Source: Certhia americana
Taxonomy: Eukaryota > Chordata > Aves > Passeriformes > Certhiidae
DNA length: 64,000 bases
Direction: 5' to 3'
NCBI GenBank assembly: GCA_018697195.1
Contig: CM031870.1
Location: 781-64,780, forward strand
The notes under the pieces are model-generated. The model was not told where the DNA came from and did not search any database. It saw only the letters and a program-made list of their open reading frames with translations. Positions 9,421-21,400 of this stretch are shown piece after piece; the stretch's first letter is position 1; each line of letters starts with the position of its first letter. The position numbers and the translations under genes are program-made.

Positions 9421-12400
9421 CTGCCCGCACACCTCTGGCGTGTGTCCGCGCTGCCGCGGGTGCGTGTGCGGCTGTGTTTGGGTGCGTGGGGTGTTTGCGT
9501 GGCGGTGTGTACCCTGGCATCTGTGTGTTTGGCTGGGCTGTTGGTGTTTCTCGCTGAGGGGGTGTTTGGATGTCGCTCCGCGGGTATCTCCTCTCCCGGT
9601 GCATCCCTGCGGCTGGCTGTGCACGGCTCCGCGGGTGCGTGGCCAGGTGTGAGGCTGCGGGGGAGTGCGTGTGGCTGTGCGTGTGCGTCTCCGGGTGTAC
9701 GTGTGTGTAGCTCCATGAGTATCTACTCGCTGTAGGATGTAACTGCTCCGTCGAGGCGTTCCGCCCGGGACTGAATAATTCATGGTGCTGATGCAGCCGC
9801 AGGTTTCAGGCCTGGTGCCGGTGGCGAACTGAGCGGCCGGGGACCGTCCCTGGATACGGGCAGGGACCACGGGGAGCACTCTTGTGGCTCTGGGTCACTG
9901 AGCACACAATCCCTCCATTGCTGTGCCCACTGTCCCTGTCTCCAGGGCTGGCACTCCCCAAATGTGGGCACCCCCCTTTCCCTGGAGCTGTGCAGGGCTG
10001 GTGAGGTGCTCCCTGTCCCTGGTCATGCTGTTTCTGGCCAAGCAGAGCCAGCGTGGTGTCCCGTGTCCTGGTGCTGAGCAGGGCTGGCATGGCATTCCCC
10101 ATGTCCCTGCTCTGGTGTTGCATCCACCCTGTCCACGGTGCCACATGGGGCCAGAGTGTGTTCCCTCGTGCCACGCAGGGCTGGCGTGGTGTCCCCTGAG
10201 TCCCCAGTGCCATCGTTGCTGTCACTGCTGAGGGACTGTGCAGGGCAAGAGGAACATCCAGCTCAGAGTCTGCTTCATCCCAACCCACTCCAGATGCTGC
10301 TGCTGCTGCTCTTGGGGCAGAGTGTGGCTATGGGGACAACACCTGGCCTGTGCCCAGCAGTGTCCCCACACACCCCTCTCCAGCCCCTGCTGGCTTGGGC
10401 ACACAGCTGGCGTTGCTGTGGCAACAACCAGAGGTGCCTGAGTGCCACCACCTTCTGCATCCCTGTCCTTCCCAGAGTCTCCTGCATTTCCCACTGCTGA
10501 GCCCTCTGGATACCTGGCAGGATGGCCACGAGAGCCAGCAGTGCTCCCTGTGCCAGGATCACAGGTTAGGGACAGGGGACACCCGGTGGGGTTGAGCCTG
10601 GTGTTGGGGTTGGATGCTCACCCCATTCCCTTGCTGGGCTGCCCATCCCCAGCTCTGCTGGACCCACTGGTGCCAGTGCCAGGCTGGTCTGGGGCCATTT
10701 CCCCACTGGGCCCAACTCTCCTGTGTGACAGTGGGTGCCACCTGTGTGGCAGTGGGTGCTGTGCTCCCACCCTGGGGTGCACAAGTACCTCTGGTCATGG
10801 CAGCAGTGCTGGAGCTGTGCACGGATTACGAGAGCACCGAGCAGGGCTGTCCCCACGCCGTGGTGTCCCCACGTCCCCTCCAAGTCCCGGTCCCACGCGT
10901 GCCCTGCGGCGCTCCCCGCGCTGCGCGGCACCAGGAAGATTTGTAACTTAGCTCTGTTATCTGGATAATATCCTATTCATGTGGGGTTTAATAAATGAGA
11001 TTTTAAAAATCCGTGCGTGAATTAGCGCGGGTTGCTATGGTGACAAGGGGCCCCGTTTGGTGTGAGTGCGGGTTCGGGGGCCCGGGCCGGCCGCAGCGCG
11101 CACCGCGCCTGCTTCCCGGGCATCCATAATTGATGAGGTTGTCTGAAAGTTGCGCAAATCAGATGCAGGGATTTGGCAGCAAACTGTTTCCCTCCCTGTC
11201 CCCTCCTTCTCGGTGCTACCTCGAAGAAATGTGGTGACTTGGCGTTTTCCCCTCGGCTCCAGCACTGTGAGAGGGGATGGGACCATGGGGTGTCTCCAGG
11301 AGCACCCACGTGCCATCCCTGTCCTGGGCACCCAGGGCTCTGGGCAGTGGGAGATGAGCAGTGCCATGCTGTGTAGAGGATCCACAATTCTCTGGCTGTT
11401 GGAGTGAGCTGGCTCCTTCCCTGTGAGGCCGGTGTTGCCAGCGGTTCCTCCACTCTGGAAATGGCTCCTGTGTGGTGCCGAGCATGGGACCTCGAGCCAA
11501 GGGTTGGATCCTCTACTCCAGTTTCTCCTCCAGCCAGGCTGGGGGGGCTCTGTAAAGCACTTCCACACATGACAGCTTCATTTGGCTGAGGAGATGTCCC
11601 GGCACATGGCCCTGCAGAGCCAGGACAAGAGTCTGGCGTGGCAGGAACTGGCTGTAGGGGTGGAATCCAGGGCTTTGTCCTGTGGGATTGTGCTGCCCAG
11701 CCCATGCTGGTCCTCAGGACCATCCTGGTCCCACAGGTTGCCATCAGGACTCCTGTCCTGGTGTGCTATTGGAGCTCTGGGTGCCTCATTTTGGGTTAGC
11801 CACGCTGCCAGGCTGGGATCAGGAGCTGGGCACAGAGCTCTGCACCCCCTGTGTCCTGACACATCAGGGTGACCCTGGGTAACCCAGCCCAGCCTGGAAC
11901 CACTGCCTGGGGTGCTCAGTGTACCCCCACTGTGGGCAGGAGAGCCCTGTTCCTGCACTGCCATTTGTGCAGGGCCCTGCATCCTGCCCTGCATGTCACT
12001 GGCAGCAGCTCTGGCATCTCAGGGCTTGTCCCATCAATCCTGGCCCTGCTGCCATATGCAGGGAGCAGGTCCTGCCCTGCCTAGGAAAGAACCTCAAAGC
12101 TCAGCAAGAACCCTCAGGGTCCTGCTGTCCCTGGGGAGCCATCCTGGAATGTGAGTGGAGCTGCACTGGCTGGCTGGGGATGTTGCTTCACTGCTGCTCC
12201 AGGATTTAGGAACAGTGGGAAGCAAATCCAGAGTGCCTGGGGACAGGGACTCTGGGCAGGGCCTCACCAGCTGCCTCCCACCCTCCAGTGTGTCCTCCTG
12301 CACAGTGGCCAGTTAATTCTGGGTTTTCTTGCCTGCATTTGATTGCATTCATAATCTGCTCTGATAACAGTATTTAATAAAACCGGGCTAATATGGCGCA

Positions 12401-15400
12401 GTTAGGAAATGTCTTTGACATTTTACAATTCAATTTCCATGCAGTAAAAGGCAGGGCAGATGCAAATCCAATTGTGGTGCAGTGCCCAGGGCACACGTGG
12501 CCACAGGAGCTGCCCGGTTCCCCCTGCCCCCTGGGAAAGCAGGAGCCTTCCTGGGAGGCAGCCACCCCTGACAGCTCCTGCTGCTGCTCCCTGGACATGG
12601 GCACTGGGCAGAACCTCTTTGCTGACAGAGAAACCCAGGCAGAGATGAGCAGATGATGCTCACTGGAATGTTGGAGCCCCTGGGTGCTGCTGGCCCCTGG
12701 AGCCATCGGTGCTGGGCAGGAGTGGGGACAGATCCTGTGGCAGCTTGGCCAAAGAGGAGCTGAGCCCCTGTGCATCCCCGTCCCAGGCACTGCTCCCACT
12801 CCTCCCAAAATCCCCTTGGCAGGGTTGAACTGGGTGGAATGCCAAGGGGGGGTGGGTGATGCCAACAAGGGGGGATGCTGGTGCATCCCAGGCGTGTCCC
12901 TGGCACTGCTGACAGGCAGGTTCCTGTCAGGGCCCAGCAGCTCCGGCTGCTGCCCGACTCATCCACGTGTCAGCGGGTCCCTCATAAACTTCTTGGGGTT
13001 TGCAGCCCGCGTGTGAAGCCTCGCTCCCAGCAGGACTTGGCAGGCGGGTGTGGGCTGCTGTGTGCCAAGTTTCCTTCCAGAGGGGCACAGATTGCTCAGC
13101 CTGGGGTGATTTCTCATTACTTTACATTTCTTGCCTCTGTGGCTGGGCCGAGTTGTGCCTGCAAACCCTCCCGTGCCCCCCTGCCCCCAGCGCAGCCCCC
13201 GTGTCCAGACTGGCCGCAGGGTCCCTGCCCACCAGGAATGCTCTGGGGACCCGGGACTGTTGGCCATCGAGGAGCAGCGGCGCCGTTCCCAGCTCCCTCA
13301 CTGGCCTGGATTTTCTCTCAGCAGTCCCAAATTCACCTGGCTTGACACCAAGCAGCCCTTTGGCAGCCCCTGGAACGGGGCTCTCCCACGGCGGCCGGCT
13401 CGGGCTGTTTGCTGCATGAGGACCTCGCTGTCCCTGTGCTGGGGGTGACATTATGGGGGACATGGCAAGGCCAGGCTGCACCCGAGGGTGACAGTGCTGG
13501 CAGTGAGCAGGTCTGAGTGCCGTGGGTGCCCTGAGCTTCTCTCCACAGCCCTCCCAGTCGCTGCCAGCCCATCGTGGTTTCCAGTAGCCAGGCTGGCGTC
13601 TGGCTCCTCTCCTTCTCTCTGCACTCTGTTTAACCCTTCCTTCCCCTTCCCAGCTGCTGGGAATGGCTGTGATCAGTCCCCTGCCCATCTCGGTGGGTGC
13701 CCAGGTGCCCCCAGCCCCTTCTCACTCCCCAGGTGCCTGCAGCAGCCGCAGCAGCAGTGCCTGGGGATGGTGACTCCACCGTGCTGTGCCAGGGTGGGTC
13801 CCAAAGCAGTGATGGGAGCTCAGGGAACACATTCCTGGGCTCATGGCAGGTGGGAGCTGTGGCAGTGCTGGTGAGGTGAGTGCTGGAGGGGAGCACCCAG
13901 CTTTTGGGTGATCCCTGAGGTTGTTTCCCACAGTGCTGTCTGTCCTGGGTGCTGGTGCTGGGTGGTGTGTGCTGGGAATGGTGCCCAGCACTGCTGGGAC
14001 AATGCTGGAGAACAAATTTGCTGGTATTTAATGACTGGTGCTGGTCCTGCTGGGCCAGGCTCCCACGGATCAGGGAAGCAAAACTCAGGAGTGCCTGCAT
14101 GGACAGTGTTGTTCTGTCACTGCTTTGTGTCCTGTCCCTGGCCAAGTGTGCTGCAAGGGTGGGCCATGCCCAGCAGGTCACCGAGTCAGAGTGCAGTGCT
14201 GATGTCACTTCTGCCCTGGCTCACCGTCCTGTCCTGCATCTGGGGCACCTGGGACTTGCCCTCCTGGTTCTCCTTTTCCCAGGGCCAGGGCCAGTGCAGC
14301 CCACCTGGCACAGGAGTGATGCCACCCTTGGGCTGGCTCATCCAGCCAGGCTGAGAGGGATCCTTAAGCTCTAATAAAATGTTAATAGTATTTTCCAACT
14401 CAATACGGGAGTAGAAAATGAGGTGTTTAATGCTGGGCTCTGCAGCGACAGGAGCAATCAGCCTGAGAAATGGGAAGCTGGGATGCAGAGCTGGCCTCGG
14501 CTCGGCCTGACAGCCCTGTGCTGCCGGGACTGCTGTGGTGATAGATGGGTACAGGTGCTGGCATGAGCCATCCTGTGGGGCAGCACGGTGCTGGGAGGGT
14601 GTGGGACAGCAGCTGGCTGGGAGTGCCAGCTCTGCCCGGGTCTCCTTGGGTGTCCCCACCAAGGTCACTGCCGGCCGCCTGGAGAGCTCGGAGCAGATGG
14701 AGGTGGCTGTGGGGCTGGGGTGCCCCGGGGTGCAGCAGGATGAGGAGACCCCAGCTCTGTGCCCTGCCAGGGAGCAGCTGGAGATGGACCAAACTGGAGA
14801 TGGTGCCCAAGCATCCACCACAGGCTGTGCTCCTCGGAGCTCGTGGGGCCGGCTGCTCCGCCCGTGCGTCCCTCCACATCCCTGCGCATCCATCCCTGTG
14901 CACGCCTGTTCGTTCCTCAGCCCTGTGCATCCGTGTGCCTCTGTGCACCCATGTGAACGCGTGTGCATCGTGTGCCCGTTCTCCTGTGCCCCGTGTGCCC
15001 GTGGCCTCTCCGCTGCCCCTCTCCTGCCCTGCCGGCCGTGGAGTGGGGCCCTGTGGGCACGGCCGGCCCGTGGCAGCAGCAGCAGCAGCCTCTGATCCTT
15101 TCCAGATATGTTTCTGCCTCCTCGAGAGGCCCCGCGGGTTGCCGGCCCTCGGGAGCCGCTGGAGCAGAGACAAAGCGGCGGCTGCCCGGCTCCTGCATTG
15201 CAGCTGGGCTGTTTACGGCAGCCGCGCTCCTCGCAGCCCTGCAGCTCCGCGGCAGCCCCGCTCCTGCATGAGGCTCGGTCCCGCACCGCCCCTGCCAGCC
15301 CTGTGCTGGGGACACTGAGGATGCTGGCGACAGTGGACGGGTCCTGCAAGCCCTGCGCCTCCCCTGCAGCGCTGCCAGCCCGCCGGGAGCGGTGTGAGGC

Positions 15401-18400
15401 CACCGGCCGCGTTCCCCGTGCACCTGGATGGGGCACGGCATCACCTGGCTGCATGTCCCCGCTGTCCACTCGCCCCGGCGGTGGCTGGCAGCACGCTGAG
15501 CTGCCAGGCTCTGTGCCTGATGATCTGCCCGTGCCTGTGCCCGTCCTGCCCCTCCATTCCTGCCGGGAATGCAGCCGGGAAGCAGAAGGTGGGTACGGTG
15601 CACCGGCCGTGGATGAGGACAGACGATGGCTCTGAAGGAATCACGTTTGGAATAGAGCCCGGGGACGGTTTTGCCACGCGTGGCTGGGAGCTCAGTGCCT
15701 CTGATGGATCTGGGCCGCCTGCACACTGATGTGCACACGTGTGCACACGCTCAGGGCACACCAGGAACTGATCTGGGCCGCCTGCACACTGATGTGCACA
15801 CGTGTGCACACGCTCAGGGCACACCAGGAACTGATCTGGGCCGCCTGCACACTGATGTGCACACATGTGCACACGCTCAGGGCACGCCAAGAACTGATCT
15901 AGGCTGCCTGCACACTGATGTGCACATGTGTGCACACGCTCAGGGCACGCCAAGAACTGATCTAGGCTGCCTGCACACTGATGTGCACACGTGTGCACAT
16001 GCTCAGGGCACACCAGGGGCTTCCCAAAGCTGCTGCACCGTGCTGGGTTCATGGGAGGCCAGTGATCACCACTGTGTCTTGGTTAATGGGGTTTTAAGAG
16101 GCACAAAGCTCCTGGTCCTGCCCTGCAGCCAACCCATCCTGCCAGGGATCCCTGGCCCTGCAGAGGGGGTGAGGAGGGAGAGGAGCTGGGGAGGATGAGG
16201 ATGAAGATAAGGATGAGGATGAGGATGAAGACGAGGCAGGGCAGGATGGTCTCTGCCCCAGGGTGGAGGTGAGCAGTGTGTGCCCCAAGGAGGTGCAGTG
16301 CCAGCCGTGCTGGGCTGGATGGACGGGCAGACACAGGTGACAGTGTCTGAGCAGCCACATCCCCATCCCTGCCACACCAGCCTCGCTGTGCCAGCAGTGG
16401 CCCCTTCCAGCCAGGGTGATTATTGAAAATTACCTGTTTGCCACAGGCTGGCAATTAGGGCTCCCTGTAAGCGACACCAACATTCATTTCCACGGAGACG
16501 AGTGTGGGCGTGCGGCTGGCACCGGGCACGGCGGGCGGCTGCCACACTCCGTGCTGGTTCCACGGAGCTGAGCATGACACCTCATGTCCCATCCATGGAG
16601 CAGAGGCAGCACATCCCCCTGTGCCCATCCCTGCTTCCCCAAATTTCCTGGGTGCTCTGGGTCGAGGCACCAAGGAGCACCTGCTCAGCAGAGCCCCGTG
16701 TGATACCCCGGGGGCTTTGGGGACTGTCCCAAAGGGGTCTGGCTGATGCAGCGTGGCTTGGCCTGGCTCCATCGTACCACACAGCAAAGGTCAGGTGAGG
16801 ATATGACTTGGGAATACAGGGAGAGAGTGGGGATCTCCACAGTAGCTGCTGGTGGGTGCTGGGGCCCCTGGACAGCTCCAGCCCTGCAGGGTCAGCTCTG
16901 CCCAGGGTACACCCCTGTCCCCTGTCCCTGCCTGCCCCGGCAGCCCACAGGGCCAGCCCTGCGCCATCCCACGGGACTGAAAAGTTTCCTTTTTGTAAAA
17001 ATAAAAGCATCACAGTGGAGTCCCTGCTGCTTCTTGAAAGCTGCATTTAAGCTGCTTCCTGCAGCCCCAGGGGACAGCGCTGCTCGGTGACTCAGGCTGC
17101 CAGAGCCCAGCCGGCCTCCAGTGCGGATTTCACCACTCCCTGGTGTGCCAGGGATGGGCATTGGAGCACCTCTACACGTGCTGGGCATATGGGTGGCATC
17201 CCCCAAAAGTGCCTTGGGATGTGGGGAATGGTGATGGGCAGCGGGGCACGCAGCTGTGGGTGTCCAGTAGTGATGGGCAGTTGTTCTCCAGCTATGGTGG
17301 ACACTGGGGGGTGTCCAGCTGTAGTGAGAGGTGTATGTCCAGCTGTGATGGGCAGTGGTTTTCCAGCTGTGATGGGCAGTGGATATCCAGCTGTGATGGG
17401 CACTGGGATGTCCAACTGTGATGGGCAGTTGTTCTCCAGCTGTGGTGGACACCGGGTTGTGTAGCTGTGATGGGCAGTGGACATCCAGCTGTGATTGACA
17501 TGGGGGTGTCCAGCTGTGCTGAGATGCCTGTCCAGCTGTGGTGGGCAGCAGCTATCCAGCTGTGCTGTGCACTGCTCTGCAACGGCTCCATCCCATCCCA
17601 GCCACCTCCTAGCCCCAGGCAATCCCTTTCCCTGCACAACGAGCTTCCCGGTGCATTATTTATACAGTCCCGATCGATCGGAAGATGATAACGGCTTCAT
17701 TAGCATCTGAGCATCGCGCCGGCCTCAGCGCCTGACACGACCTTGGCTGCAGGAGTACAAGCTTTTCCCTGTCAGGACCAGCTCCCCGATGTCACCGTCA
17801 CCACCAGACCCAGCCAGAGCTGCTGTGGCTGCCTCAGTGGTGTCCCCAGTGCCACCGTGGGGACCCCATCCTCGCAGCGAGGAATAAGACCACCCCATGC
17901 CAGGGCTCCTCGTGCAGTGCCCGTTGTTTGCGTGGCGCTCGTTAGCAGGGATATAATTAAGAGCAGCTATTTTGGATGCTTCCTTTATCCGGCAGCTCCC
18001 AGCGATGCCGCTGCAGGATCCTCCCCCCTGTCTCTGAAATAGGCGCTTGCCTTGAATGTCTCCCCTGTGGATATTCGCTGTTTGTGGGGTCCTGTTGTGT
18101 TTGTGGGGGGCACACGCAGGGTGCCCACGTGAGCTGGGGAGTGGGGAAGCAGCAGGGATGGGGCTGGAGGGGAGCGAGGTTGCTGCAGAGGGGCGATGGA
18201 AGGGATGGAGAGGAGGATTTGGGGGTGTTCTCCTGGCTCATCCGCTGCCGCCATGCTGGGGAGGGGGCAGCAATGCTTTCCCCTCATTAAGTAGATGTTG
18301 ATTTAGCGGAGGCTGGAGCCATCTGCTTGGAGCAGCCGCCTGCTCCCTGCCGGGGGGGAGATGGGTGAGGATGTGCTTCGTCAGCGGGGGCTTGGCCGGG

Positions 18401-21400
18401 AGCCCCCACGCCCCGGCCGGGCATCGATTGCTGCTGGCGCTGCACTGGCTGCAGACGCAGGGGCTGGCGCATGAGCACGTGAGGGGGTGCTGGGAAGGGA
18501 GAGGAGCCCCCTGAGGAGTGCCACCATGTGAGGCCGAGGCCTTGGACACGTGTGCAAGGAAGGGATGGAGCAGCCGGGCACAGGGGCTTCGCTGCAACAC
18601 GCATTGGGGTGCCCAGAGCTGTGCTGGGCTACTGGGGTCTCACCATGGCATGCACCGGCCACCTGGGCACAGGTGTCTCTATACAGCGTGTTCTGGGCTA
18701 CCTGGAGCAGTGACTGGGCACAGTGGTCTCCCCATGGCATGTACTGGGATTCCTGCTTGGGCGTGTCGGTCTCCATGTGGCCACGCACCCAGAGCTGCGG
18801 TTGAGCATGGGGGTCTCCTCATGATGCGCTCCAGGATGCCCAAAGCAGCTGCCAGGCACAATGCCAGGAGCCAAGGTGACTCATGGCAGGACCCTGGGGT
18901 GGGGCAGAGCGGGTCCCCCGTGCCCAGGCCCTGCACGTGCCAGCAGCTCGTGTGTCACCCACGCCACGGTGCCCGCCGGGGCCGCGGCTGCTGCGGGGCC
19001 AGCGCGTGGCAGGGCCGGCGAGGAGCTCGCTGCACACGGAGCGCCAGGCTCAATCCAAGCGTGCATTTAGCTCCTGCAGTCCCTGTGTTTAAGTGAAGGC
19101 ATTTCTGGGAGTAGTGGCAGGGCCGTTCCCCGCGGCGGTGTTTACTCTGGCAGACGCTGTTTATAGCTGGTGTCGATGGCACACGCTGCAGCTCCCGGTG
19201 TGCACCGGAGCCATGGGTGACAGCCAGACCCGGTGGTTCCAAGTCCTCTGTGTGCCCCCCTTTCCTGGGGACATCATGGTGGTCCTGCCCCAGCATGTTT
19301 GTGGGGTGCAAACTGCTCCAAGAGCCGTGGAGAGCTGGGCTGTGAGATACCAGGGGAGCCTCAATGAACCCACATGACCATCGCCTGAGCAGCTCATGGG
19401 GTGTCAAGAGGGAACATTGGGGTGTCCCAAGGGGCTCAGGTTGTCTGAGCAAAGATGTGTCACCCCAGCACCTTCCTGATGGCATCTGCTTCTGCATGGA
19501 GAGGGCAGGATGGTGACTGCAGGTATTCCATGGTCCCTGTCAGTGATCCCAGCAGAGAGGACAGCCAGGAACACACTGGGTGCCCGCTGGCACCATGGCC
19601 ATGAAGGAGCTCTGCTCTCCTCCCCACCGTGCCCATCTCCTTTTGTAGCCGATATTTTTAATTGGGAGCACTCTGCTCCCTTCTCTCTCCCTCGTTAGTG
19701 GAAGAGTTTTCCTTGTATTTCCCAGCCATTAATGAGCTCTCCTGGCTCTTGTTGCCCCTAGACAGGCTGCAATCCCACCGTGGACCTGGTGACCAGGGCA
19801 CCCACCCTTCTCTCCTGCTCTGGGAACTGGGATTATTCTGAGACCCCAGTTGGGCTCCGTGCTCCAGCTGCCTTCGGCACGCTGACGGCCACTTCCAGAG
19901 CTTTAAGGAAAGTCAAACCACTGCATGGCTGGAAGTCACTGACTAAGCACTTGGCACGGGCAGTGATAGAAGTGCTAAACAGATTTTGGCAGCCGCAGCC
20001 TCTCCTGCAGGTGCAGGGAAGAAAAATTCGCCGCTGTGGTGTGTTGGGGTGATGGTGGTTTGGTGATGCCGAGGGCGACACGTGCCTGGGGATCGCCGGC
20101 AGAGTCACCACTGCACCCTGAATCCCGGGCATTGCCCCATCCCAGCCCCTGGCTGGGATCAACCCGTGGGAAATGGCACTGCAGACCTGCTGACAGCCGT
20201 CTGTCCATCTGCAAGGACCCATTAGCCCGAGCGGGGCCCGTCTCGGGGCCGGAGCTTGGAGCCAGCGCCGGGCACGGTGCCGCTCCTGCGCCCACCGGCT
20301 CCTTTTGTCCTCTGGCCCTTTGCATCCCTGGGGGGCAGCTCGGCCCCTTCTCCTGGGAGCTGGTTCTTGGCGCGGGGCGGCAGCGGAAGCGGCGCTGGGC
20401 TCCTCTCCACCGGAGCTGAATGGCACCTTTGTTGGGGACGCTGGCGGCAGCACGGGGCTGCCGGGGACTGGGTCAGCCCCGGTGTCACCGGGGCTCTGCA
20501 CACCAGTCATGTCCAGTTCTTCCCAAGGGAGCACAGGGATGCTATGGCAGGGATGGGATTTGGGGGCTTCTGTGGTGTTCCTGTCCCTCCCTACACCCTG
20601 GGGACCCCGTGGTGTCCCCATCCCTCCCCGGGCACCCTGCAGTGCCATTTCTCATCCCACATGAGGCATCACATCTGGGAGGAGAGCCTGGGGACCTGGT
20701 GGCTGATAGAAGCCATCCTCTGCAGTTCTCACCTGTCACGGGGGGGGCTGTGTCAGTGTTAGCACATGTTCTGCAGCTCAGGCAGCCCTGGGGTGCAGGG
20801 GGGAGCCAGCACTGGGTGCCAAAGCCTCTGCCCATGTGTGCTGCGTGGCCTGGACAGGGCTGGCTCAGCCTGGCACCGCTCCCCAGGCTCGAGGGTCAGG
20901 GCTGGACACAGCCACCCTTCCTGCTGCTGGTGCTCTCTGAGCCCTGTTTGTCCCTGCAGAGGCTCCTGGGCTGTGGCACAGCCCTTGTGTCCAATAATTC
21001 AATAAACACAGGGACACTGACAGAGGGACAGGTAGAGGGGGAGAAAGCAGGGCCATGACCAAGGCCTTGTGGGGGCTCTGTGGCCCCACTTTCCCTCTCC
21101 CTGCCTGAAGTAGCCCCTTCCAGCTAGCTTCTCCCAACAAGAGCTTGTTCCTGGCTTTGAGTGACTTTGTCTGCCTGTTCTCCCTGCCAGGCCACGCAGC
21201 CTTTGGGTCCTCTCCCATGGACTCAGGGCTGTGCTGGAGCTGTGCTGGCTGTGGTGGGCTCAGGGGCTGCTGTGTGGGTCCCCTGGGTCCCCTACCCAGG
21301 GCTCTGCCGTGCTGCTCCCACCTCCTCTTCCTTCTCCTCCTGCTCCAGCTCCCGCTGTGGGAAGAGCAGCTCACTGGAAAGCCTGAGTGGCATTTTTCGG

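Noticed and set aside
8755..9879. 374-codon minus-strand open frame in the CASKIN1 CpG island
   Set aside because: CpG-island composition suppresses stop codons, there is no homology, and it overlaps the real first exon in antisense.
14186..15469. A 427-codon minus-strand open frame in CASKIN1 intron 1
   Set aside because: No conserved domain, biased Arg/Gly/Ala/Ser composition, and comparable opposite-strand frames. Best explained by low stop density.
15441..16052. Repeated-peptide frame with CAHQCAG units on the minus strand
   Set aside because: The 63-bp minisatellite is divisible by three and stop-free on both strands. No other coding evidence.
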